Below, one piece after another: positions 7,317 to 13,352 of a DNA stretch of 18,134 nucleotides. Every line of letters begins with the position of its first letter. Position 1 is the first letter of the stretch. A program made the translations under genes and the position numbers. The notes beneath the pieces are model-generated. The model was given only the letters and a program-made list of their open reading frames with translations. It did not search any database and was not told the origin of the DNA. Source of the stretch: Bacteroidales bacterium UBA1797 (GTDB lineage: Bacteria; Bacteroidota; Bacteroidia; Bacteroidales; VadinHA17). Location of the stretch: contig DCFT01000106.1 in NCBI GenBank assembly GCA_002319885.1, positions 1 through 18,134 of the forward strand, in the 5' to 3' direction.

Positions 7317-7536
7317 ATATTTTTAAAATATAAGTATCGGTAATCACACATAAAAACCCATTGATTTTCTTCGTTTACCCCAACCCCAAGGGGAGCGAAG
7401 AAAATCAATTTACTCCCCCCTCGCCTTCGCGTAGCCGCTACGGCAGAGCAAGGTTGGGGCTGGGGTAAATAAATTGATTTTCAAGCGATTTGTAAATTCG
7501 TATTCATCATTCCTGATACTCATATTTTTAAAATAT
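7317..7536. repeat. 220-bp nested inverted-repeat element (MITE-like or structured RNA)
   Basis: Outer arms 7317-7344 and 7509-7536 are complementary at 24 of 28 positions. Inside, TTTACCCCAACCCCAA (7374-7389) pairs with 7454-7469 at 15 of 16 positions, nearly concentric with the outer arms. A third, alternative hairpin pairs 7360-7373 with 7396-7409 perfectly (14 bp). The core is much more GC-rich than its flanks. The element sits exactly in the gap between two convergently spaced genes and encodes no protein. A non-autonomous transposable element or a dispersed palindromic repeat is the likeliest reading; no transposase is in the window. Confidence 0.65.
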
Positions 7537-7566
7537 TTTAAACTGTTTATCAATGTGTAATTCATT

Positions 7567-8346
7567 TTAAGCAGGCTTTCGGTTTCTGATATAAATATGT
7601 TTAATATGGTTCTGACCCGAATCTCTCTCGTCAATTTCAAAATCTAGCGACCTGATAAGAGGTGTGAGTTTAGGGAATCCGAAGTTTCTGGGATCAAAAT
7701 CGGGTTGTTTTTTTAGGATCAGGTTACCAACATCACCAAGATAGGCCCAACCATTTTCATCAGCTATGTCAGTTATTGATGAAGCAATAAGTCGTTGAAC
7801 AATGCTGGCAGGTGTCTGGATCTCAGCGGTTTCTGTCTTCTTCTTTTTTACAATGGGTTTTCCTCTTTTTTTGATTTCTGGTACAGAATCCAACGCAGCT
7901 ACCGATGATGCGATGATTTCCAGATATATAAATTTATCGCACGCCACGATAAAGGGATGAGGAGTTTTCCTTTCGCCAATTCCGATTACTTTCATGCCTG
8001 CTTCCCTTAGTCTTGTCGCAAGCCTTGTAAAATCGCTGTCGCTCGATACAATACAAAACCCATCAACTTTGCCTGAATACAGGATATCCATTCCATCGAT
8101 TATAAGAGCAGAATCAGTGGAGTTTTTACCTTTTGTATAACTGTATTGCTGAATGGGGGTTATGGCATTTTCGAGCAGGACAGATTTCCATCCTGATATT
8201 GTTGGTCTGGTCCAGTCACCATAGATTCTTTTAAAAGTCGGTGTCCCATACTTGGCTATCTCCTCCAGCATTCCTTTTACATTACTGTATGGTATATTGT
8301 CAGCGTCTATCAATACGGCCAGCCGTAAATCGTTTAATGTTTGCAT
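7567..8346 (-). CDS. NYN-domain putative ribonuclease with C-terminal OST-HTH/LOTUS domain
   Basis: Protein of 259 residues. The N-terminal NYN domain (PIN-like, about 7-145) shows the acidic metal-binding residues expected of a nuclease: LAVLIDADN (Asp14, Asp16), STDSALIIDGMD (Asp78, Asp84) and IVSSDSDF (Asp103, Asp105). A basic linker follows (KKRGKPIVKKKKTE). The C-terminal part, about 181-250 (IVQRLIASSITDIADENGWA, then LTPLIRSLDFEID), matches the OST-HTH/LOTUS fold, an RNA-binding winged helix. Bacterial NYN-LOTUS proteins are widespread but their RNA targets are mostly unknown. ATG at 8346 opens just before the first strand. It lies 100 nt beyond the flavoprotein gene on the same strand and may share its transcript. 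Confidence 0.9.
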   Translation of the reverse strand: MQTLNDLRLAVLIDADNIPYSNVKGMLEEIAKYGTPTFKRIYGDWTRPTISGWKSVLLENAITPIQQYSYTKGKNSTDSALIIDGMDILYSGKVDGFCIVSSDSDFTRLATRLREAGMKVIGIGERKTPHPFIVACDKFIYLEIIASSVAALDSVPEIKKRGKPIVKKKKTETAEIQTPASIVQRLIASSITDIADENGWAYLGDVGNLILKKQPDFDPRNFGFPKLTPLIRSLDFEIDERDSGQNHIKHIYIRNRKPA

Positions 8347-8446
8347 AATATGTTTTTAGATAATAAAATGCAAGTTACCAATTTTGACGGGAAGTGTTAT
8401 ACAAAAAGGCCAGGAATTGGTTTGCCGGCAGTCCATTTTGAAAGAT

Positions 8447-8911
8447 CTACTTCTTCTTTCCTGTAATTTCAAGAATTTTAAGGCAGAGGACAGTTGTTTG
8501 TTCCAGGACTTTTTCATTGTAGGAATATTCCCCATTGCCACCGTAATGATTCATTATGCTGTTGAGGCCTCTTATTTTCTTTTCCTTATCATTTACTATT
8601 TCAATATTTCCGTACCCTACAATACTTGTAAATCTCATACCCCAGTCACAGCTCCTTGTTCCTCTGAATAACTGATGGTCTATATCCAGTTCAAAACATA
8701 CATAGTTATTCTTACGAATCATGTCCAGCTTCTTCCCTTCGTTTGCACAATGAAAAAAGAACATCTGTTCACTGTCATTCACATATCCAAAATTCATTGT
8801 AACTATATATGGCAACGAATCATTTGCAAGGGCTATTCTGCATACATCTGCTTTAAAAATAATATCCTCTATCTGGTCAGTTTCTGATATTTCTCTGTCC
8901 GTTCGTCTCAT
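8447..8911 (-). CDS. Pyridoxamine 5'-phosphate oxidase-fold flavoprotein (NimA-like)
   Basis: Protein of 154 residues with an FMN-binding split-barrel fold. The start MRRTDREISETDQIEDII, then CRIALANDSLPYIVTMNFGY and FFHCANEGKKLDMIRKN, is the standard signature of the family that includes NimA 5-nitroimidazole reductases and many uncharacterised flavoproteins. VCFELDID and WGMRFTSIVGYGNIEIV supply later barrel strands. Family members bind FMN or related cofactors as dimers. The actual reaction cannot be read from sequence, and resistance should not be assumed. Its first 35 nt overlap the end of the glycosylase gene, so translation is probably coupled. Confidence 0.9.
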   Translation of the reverse strand: MRRTDREISETDQIEDIIFKADVCRIALANDSLPYIVTMNFGYVNDSEQMFFFHCANEGKKLDMIRKNNYVCFELDIDHQLFRGTRSCDWGMRFTSIVGYGNIEIVNDKEKKIRGLNSIMNHYGGNGEYSYNEKVLEQTTVLCLKILEITGKKK

Positions 8912-9452
8912 CTTTTTTTCTTAATAATTTAATACGATTATATACAGGGCATTGAGGACTGTGTGCTCCGGGAAGGTAGCCGGTACTCATCAGGAATTCA
9001 TTGACGATTTCCCCACCAGTGAACTTAAATGTTTTTTTAAACAGTTTTGTCCATTCTTCAACAGAACCGGTTTTTTCCGAGTTTATATCAAGCCATTTTC
9101 TGAAGGATCCGTATTCTTCCCTGATCTTAAGTATGACTTTTGCATTTTCAATAGCAGCATTAATTTTTAATTTATTTCTTATTATCCCGGGATCATTCAT
9201 AAGCTTCTGAAATTCTTGCTCACCATATCCTGCAACTTTTTCAATTTTGTAATTATCAAATGCTTTACGGAAATTATGTTGCTTTTTAAGGATTAGTATC
9301 CAGTTAAGGCCGGCCTGATTAATTTCAAACATCAGCCGTTCGAATAGTTCATCATCATTTTCAATTGGAAACCCATAATGATTATCATGGTATTCTTTAT
9401 GAAGAGAAAGCTGTTCTCCCGTTAAAGTAAGTATATAATCGCAGTATGTCAT
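8877..9452 (-). CDS. tag: DNA-3-methyladenine glycosylase I (TAG family)
   Basis: Base-excision repair glycosylase removing 3-methyladenine from alkylated DNA. I choose the ATG at 9452 (191 residues, near the 187 of E. coli Tag) over an upstream in-frame extension to 9608. The family begins with the zinc-binding Cys4 (MTYC), and the extension would run across the THX promoter and start. Zinc ligands match the family: Cys4, His22 in EYHDNHYG, and His164 and Cys168 in GAHSPQCP. FEINQAGLNWILILKKQHNF corresponds to the Tag active-site region, and PGIIRNKLKINAAIENA to the DNA-contacting helix. It leads a minus-strand unit with the overlapping flavoprotein gene. Confidence 0.92.
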   Translation of the reverse strand: MTYCDYILTLTGEQLSLHKEYHDNHYGFPIENDDELFERLMFEINQAGLNWILILKKQHNFRKAFDNYKIEKVAGYGEQEFQKLMNDPGIIRNKLKINAAIENAKVILKIREEYGSFRKWLDINSEKTGSVEEWTKLFKKTFKFTGGEIVNEFLMSTGYLPGAHSPQCPVYNRIKLLRKKDETNGQRNIRN

Positions 9453-9506
9453 CCCTTTTATTTTTCCTGTTTTTTGCTTAATTTGTCTATGGAATCTCAA
9501 AAAATA

Positions 9507-9538
9507 TTCGATAAAAATAAAGAATTTTATTAACTTTG
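9507..9538 (+). promoter_or_regulatory. Bacteroidota-type promoter of the THX gene
   Basis: TAACTTTG (9531-9538) is a perfect TAnnTTTG -7 box followed by CG. TTCG at 9507-9510, 20 nt upstream, approximates the -33 TTTG. Transcription would start near 9545, about 40 nt before the ATG at 9584. This is the clearest promoter in the window, fitting a well-expressed ribosomal gene. Confidence 0.6.
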
Positions 9539-9583
9539 CGTCCACCCTAAAAAGTGTTGTTAAACTAATCAAAACCAATTGAT

Positions 9584-9946
9584 ATGGGAAAAGGTGATAA
9601 AAAATCAAGACGTGGCAAAATTATACTAGGTTCTTATGGTGTAAGACGTCTCAGGAAAAAGAATAGTAAACCGGAAATTAAGAAGGTTAAAGAAATCCTT
9701 GCAAAGGATATTAAAGATAAAAAGCCCTTAAAAGAAAAAAAAGTACTGAATGAAATACCTGCTGTAAAGGAGATTGTCGAGATTTCAGAGGTAAAAGAGG
9801 AAAAGACTGTTGCAAAACCGAAAGAGACAAAAGCAGTTAAGGAAAAAACTGAGATAAAGACTCCAAAAGCAGCAAAAGAAAAGAAAGAAATAAAAGAAGA
9901 CAAGGCCGAAAAAGAAGTAAAACCTAAGAGAGAGAAAAAAAGCTAA
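9584..9946 (+). CDS. 30S ribosomal protein THX family with long Lys/Glu-rich C-terminal extension
   Basis: The first 27 residues (MGKGDKKSRRGKI, then GSYGVRRLRKK) match bacterial THX proteins, tiny basic peptides that sit in the head of the 30S subunit and contact 16S rRNA. Typical THX proteins are about 25-40 residues; this one is 120. The extra 90 residues are highly charged and low in complexity, made of Lys, Glu, Ala, Val, Ile and Pro with repeats of KE/EK type (KEKTEIKTPKAAKEKKEIKE), probably disordered or a single long helix. ATG at 9584 follows a perfect -7 box, and the reading frame is intact through to TAA. The acetyltransferase gene starts 8 nt downstream. The core assignment is firm; the function of the tail is unknown. 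Confidence 0.88.
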   Translation: MGKGDKKSRRGKIILGSYGVRRLRKKNSKPEIKKVKEILAKDIKDKKPLKEKKVLNEIPAVKEIVEISEVKEEKTVAKPKETKAVKEKTEIKTPKAAKEKKEIKEDKAEKEVKPKREKKS

Positions 9947-9954
9947 ATTTATTA

Positions 9955-10494
9955 ATGGAACTTTCCTTTGAAGGAATAATTCTAAGACCATGGGCTTTCA
10001 GTGATGCCTTTAATCTTGCATTAATAGCCAATAATAAGAAGATTGCTGATAACATTCGGGATGGATTGCCGAATCCTTATTCACTTGAAGATGCCCGGGA
10101 GTGGCTAAATCAGATTTTACCGGAAAATAATCCACCGCGATTTTTTGCTATAACGCTCGATAAGAATCTGGTTGGTAATATCGGGATTGTGGCAAAAACC
10201 AATATCTACAGAAAGAACTTTGAGATCGGTTTTTTCATTTCTGAAAAATTCTGGGGCAGAGGTATTGCTACAAAAGCTATTAAAGCAGTAACAGCTTATT
10301 CTTTCCGTGACTTTGACATTGTAAGAGTTTATGCGGAAGCATTTTCCGATAATATTGGTTCACGCAGAGCCCTTGAGAAAGCAGGATTCCGACTCGAAGC
10401 CACCCTTAAACATAATATTATAAAAAACGGCATTATAAAAGACAGTTGTATATATGCAGTGCTTAAGGACGAGTTAAAATATCAAATAACATAA
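9955..10494 (+). CDS. GNAT-family N-acetyltransferase, RimJ/RimL-like
   Basis: Protein of 179 residues with the GNAT fold, moving acetyl from acetyl-CoA to an amino group. It opens with the RimJ/RimL-type beginning FEGIILRPWAFSDAFNLALI. The acetyl-CoA pyrophosphate-binding loop is FWGRGIATKAIKAV (Arg102-Gly103-Ile-Ala105). The conserved end VRVYAEAFSDNIGSRRALEK, then AGFRLEATL, is characteristic of the family. RimJ and RimL acetylate the N-termini of S5 and L12, but most relatives have other substrates. The gene begins 8 nt after the THX stop and is surely co-transcribed. That makes a ribosomal substrate conceivable; this is inference from context only. Confidence 0.92.
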   Translation: MELSFEGIILRPWAFSDAFNLALIANNKKIADNIRDGLPNPYSLEDAREWLNQILPENNPPRFFAITLDKNLVGNIGIVAKTNIYRKNFEIGFFISEKFWGRGIATKAIKAVTAYSFRDFDIVRVYAEAFSDNIGSRRALEKAGFRLEATLKHNIIKNGIIKDSCIYAVLKDELKYQIT

Positions 10495-10542
10495 AAGTCG
10501 CGGGTTGTTCATTAGCTGGAACATACAACCATCAACCATCAA

Positions 10543-12135
10543 TTACCTTCTGACTATGAGCCATTTGTAATCCTCAGGATCAATAGTCGCATTAATGATT
10601 ACTGGTTCATTCAACGAAAGTGCATCAATTATTGCTTTTCTCATTGCATCAGCAGAATTGGCTCTTAATACTTTTATGCCCAGGAATATGTCGGCATCAA
10701 AGAGGTCCGACTGATAGAGCATGGTTCCATAGGCCGGGATTTCTTTCCACGACTGTTTTACTTTGATAAGGTTCAGCTCACCATCTGAAAACACAACCAC
10801 AATAACTGGCAGGTTATATCTTTTCATAGTTACCATCTCGCCAGCCATCATTAAAAAGCCACCATCACCGGTTACACATACAACTGTAGCTTCAGGGTTG
10901 ATTATCTGAGCTGCCATGGCGGCAGGAATACCAAAACCCATTGACGACCACCCATTTGTCATAATAAGCTTCCCCTTCTCAAAGGTATTCCAGAATTGTC
11001 CTATGAGATGAAGATGTGAGCCAACATCTGAAGTAAGAACAGTGTCCTCGGGTAACTCATTCTGCAGAACCCGGAGTGCTGCGGCAGGACCGAAATGATT
11101 GGTAAATCCATTAAAAACCGAATACATCTCATCGCGAATTCCTTTTATAACAGCTTCATCGAATAACAGAGCTCCGGCATTAAGATTTTTGAGAATTGAA
11201 AACCAATCTTCAGGTTGTCCAATAAACTGAGTGACATCTAAATCAGATGGCATATCTGTTTCCCTTAAATCGAAATGCAACAGAGGTACATCGGGCATCC
11301 ATGTCTCATAATTAATTTCAACAGGGTCATAACCAATACCTATAACCAGATCAGACTTTTCATATATATCTTCAAGATAGTCGCTTAATGAATGAAATAA
11401 AACTCCTGTATAACAGGGATGGTATTCGGGGACTAATCCTTTTGCCATAGGGGTCAATATGACAGGTATTTTGAAGGAGACAAGAAGTGACAAAATCTTT
11501 TCCTTAAGACCAAGCCGTGCTGCAGTAAGACCTATAGCCAAAAGAGGTCTTCTTGAATTTTCCAGAAGTGAAATAACCTTCTGAATATTATTATGGTAAT
11601 AAATATTTTTAGAAATTACTTCCTGTGTCGAAGTATTACTTATCTCAATATCATATATACCATCAGGTAACCCTATATGTACTGGTCCGGGGTAAGACTC
11701 ACGGCAAAGCTTTAAAGCTGATGCCATTACTTCAGCAACATTTTCAGGGTTCATCCGGAAAGTCGCTTTGGTTAACGGTTCAAAGAGTTTCTGATGGTCA
11801 ATATTCATTTGGGTTGTCCTGTTAATCATGGTATTGCTCATCTCACTCGTCAGGACGATTACAGGAGATCTGTCGAGCAGAGCTCCTCCTACACCTGTAG
11901 AAAGGTTCGTGGCACCAGGTCCGAATGTAGCATGACAAACACCAGGAATTCCTGTTAACCTCGCTGTTACATCTGCCATTATACCGGCTGATGCTTCATT
12001 TGATGTGAGTATGAACTCGATACCGGCATTTCTGAATGCCTCCATATATGGAATTGATGGTCCTCCGGGAATACCGAAAACATAACGAACCCCAACAGTA
12101 AATAATTGATTTGCTATATACTCTGCAATAGTCAT
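10543..12135 (-). CDS. Acetolactate synthase-like thiamine diphosphate-dependent enzyme
   Basis: ThDP-dependent enzyme of 530 residues with the three-domain layout of acetolactate synthase/oxalyl-CoA decarboxylase relatives. The pyrimidine-binding domain (about 1-165) starts MTIAEYIANQLFTVGVRYVFGIPGG and has the activating glutamate Glu47 (TSNEASAG). A central domain spans about 180-325. The diphosphate domain (about 345-530) has GDGGFLMMAGEM (Asp424) and, 27 residues on, Asp451 in FSDGELNLI, the position of the second Mg ligand. Asp rather than Asn there recalls catabolic acetolactate synthases. No regulatory small subunit or other branched-chain or butanediol gene is adjacent, so the reaction is uncertain. 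It stands alone, convergent with the acetyltransferase gene and divergent from the EamA gene. Confidence 0.88.
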   Translation of the reverse strand: MTIAEYIANQLFTVGVRYVFGIPGGPSIPYMEAFRNAGIEFILTSNEASAGIMADVTARLTGIPGVCHATFGPGATNLSTGVGGALLDRSPVIVLTSEMSNTMINRTTQMNIDHQKLFEPLTKATFRMNPENVAEVMASALKLCRESYPGPVHIGLPDGIYDIEISNTSTQEVISKNIYYHNNIQKVISLLENSRRPLLAIGLTAARLGLKEKILSLLVSFKIPVILTPMAKGLVPEYHPCYTGVLFHSLSDYLEDIYEKSDLVIGIGYDPVEINYETWMPDVPLLHFDLRETDMPSDLDVTQFIGQPEDWFSILKNLNAGALLFDEAVIKGIRDEMYSVFNGFTNHFGPAAALRVLQNELPEDTVLTSDVGSHLHLIGQFWNTFEKGKLIMTNGWSSMGFGIPAAMAAQIINPEATVVCVTGDGGFLMMAGEMVTMKRYNLPVIVVVFSDGELNLIKVKQSWKEIPAYGTMLYQSDLFDADIFLGIKVLRANSADAMRKAIIDALSLNEPVIINATIDPEDYKWLIVRR

Positions 12136-12157
12136 TAAGTATATTTTGAATTATAAA

Positions 12158-12165
12158 CAAATTTA
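12158..12165 (-). promoter_or_regulatory. Possible -7 box of the ThDP enzyme gene
   Basis: On the minus strand TAAATTTG (12165-12158) fits TAnnTTTG exactly, 22 nt before the ATG at 12135. No convincing -33 TTTG lies 19-21 nt further upstream. In such AT-rich DNA the match could be chance. Confidence 0.32.
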
Positions 12166-12429
12166 TTAAATATTACATTGCTACATATATATAATGCTGA
12201 CTATAACAATGTTTCTGAAAAATCATATATAGGGTGAACTCTTTAACTCATTATAATACAGTAATTCCACATAATAAATTTCTGAAATTATATTAAAATA
12301 ATTCTACTGGTTCATTCATCCGGAACATGAGATTCAATTTGGATATATGGTCCAGGCAATGATCCCATGTAGAGATTGAGTAGTGGAAAAGCAATTTTTT
12401 TCTGATATTTGCAGCCAGATTATTTAAGA

Positions 12430-13347
12430 GTGAAGAGTAAAAGTAATACTATTTTATGGGCGATAATTGCCTGTCTGCTGTGGTCTACGGCATATGCTGG
12501 TATAAAACTTGGCTTACAGTTTGATACTCCGTTTCATTTTGCAGGAGCCAGGTTCATTATTGCTGGTTTAATGATCATTCCATTTGCAGAGAAACCTGCA
12601 TTGTTCATAAGGACAGTCGTGGAAAACTGGAAACTGGTGACCACTATTACGCTCCTCCAGTTCCTGGGCAATTATGCCCTCTTTTATAAGGGTCTTACTT
12701 TTGTCCCCGGTGCATTAGGAGCAGTGATAGTTGGCTCACAACCTCTTGTAACTGCAGTAGTTGCATCAATAATGATTGACGAGGATAAACTTTCCAGAAA
12801 GAAAATCGTTACGATCATATTTGGTATTTCAGGCGTAATTCTGATAAGCGCAGGCAGGCAGGCCTTAAAGCTCGGAACAATAATTGAGCTGGTGGGCGTA
12901 TTGATGATACTACTTGGAAATATCGCCACTGCCACCAGCAACGTTATTGTATCGCTTAAAGGAAAAAACATAAACCCACTGGTTCTTAGTTCAACTTCTA
13001 TGTTTTTAGGAGGTCTGATCCTGTATATTATTTCAGGTCCAATTGAAGGTCATCATCATGGATCATTGCCTCTTCAGTATTGGTTAAGCTTATTATGGCT
13101 TAGTTTTATGGCTGCAACTGCTTTTTCAATCTGGTTTAAACTACTGCAACGACCTGGTGTCAAAGTGTCGGAACTAAACCTGTGGAAATTCATCATTCCG
13201 GTGGTAGGAGCTATCCTCAGTTGGTTACTTATTCCGGACGAACATCCCGAATGGCTTACAATTACCGGAATGATTATTATAACAATTTCATTGATTATGT
13301 TTTACAGGAACACAATGGAAGTTTCAAACAAATTACAAAAATCTTAG
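12430..13347 (+). CDS. EamA/DMT-family permease
   Basis: Inner-membrane drug/metabolite transporter-superfamily protein of about 305 residues with ten predicted membrane helices in two EamA repeats. The first repeat has TILWAIIACLLWSTAYAGIK and GARFIIAGLMIIPF; its last helix includes LGAVIVGSQPLVTAVVASI. The second repeat starts near IIELVGVLMILLGNIATATS and ends in LLIPDEHPEWLTITGMIIIT. Members export amino acids or other metabolites; the substrate is unknown. There is no ATG start: GTG at 12430 (MKSKSN) is preferred because it places a short basic N-terminus before helix 1. TTG at 12409 would add seven residues. The LtaS-like gene begins 5 nt after the stop, so they are co-transcribed. Confidence 0.88.
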   Translation: MKSKSNTILWAIIACLLWSTAYAGIKLGLQFDTPFHFAGARFIIAGLMIIPFAEKPALFIRTVVENWKLVTTITLLQFLGNYALFYKGLTFVPGALGAVIVGSQPLVTAVVASIMIDEDKLSRKKIVTIIFGISGVILISAGRQALKLGTIIELVGVLMILLGNIATATSNVIVSLKGKNINPLVLSSTSMFLGGLILYIISGPIEGHHHGSLPLQYWLSLLWLSFMAATAFSIWFKLLQRPGVKVSELNLWKFIIPVVGAILSWLLIPDEHPEWLTITGMIIITISLIMFYRNTMEVSNKLQKS

Positions 13348-13352
13348 TAGTT

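Larger units (their letters stand above)
7060..7566. other. 507-bp non-coding gap between the RRM gene and the NYN-LOTUS gene
   Basis: No supported gene lies here. The part next to the RRM gene (7060-7316) is very AT-rich and would contain the leader and promoter of the RRM-CSP unit. No good minus-strand TAnnTTTG box was found. The rest (7317-7536) is the nested inverted-repeat element described separately. An open frame on the minus strand (7410-7640) crosses the repeat and is not credible. Confidence 0.7.

Noticed and set aside
7360..7482. CRISPR-like array from three ATTGATTTTC copies
   Set aside because: The repeats are 10 bp, one is inverted, spacers are unequal and there are no cas genes; the pattern is nested inverted repeats.
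7410..7640. Minus-strand open frame of 76 codons
   Set aside because: It crosses the inverted-repeat element and overlaps the end of the NYN-LOTUS gene; the peptide is low-complexity and the frame is explained by repeat DNA.
8447..8911. Calling the flavoprotein a nitroimidazole resistance gene
   Set aside because: The fold matches NimA, but most family members have no such activity and nothing in the context supports resistance.
9453..9608. Longer N-terminus for the glycosylase (ATG at 9608)
   Set aside because: It would add 52 hydrophobic residues before the conserved MTYC start and overlap the THX promoter and start codon; family length and zinc ligand Cys4 support 9452.
9634..9991. Minus-strand frames rich in Phe, Leu and Ser
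   Set aside because: They are the antisense image of the Lys/Glu-rich THX tail, which produces long Phe/Leu/Ser frames on the opposite strand.
10503..10542. Short heptamer tandem (AACCATC twice) and a weak GGTTGT/ACAACC hairpin between convergent genes
   Set aside because: Only two repeat units and a 6-bp stem without a T-run; not enough to call a repeat array or terminator.
12136..12408. Possible small RNA or tRNA in the gap before the EamA gene
   Set aside because: The DNA is AT-rich with no cloverleaf, stable stem or terminator visible.
13182..13352. Upstream extension of the LtaS-like protein
   Set aside because: It overlaps the EamA gene in another frame, and the extra peptide lacks membrane or family features; ATG 13353 precedes the first membrane helix.
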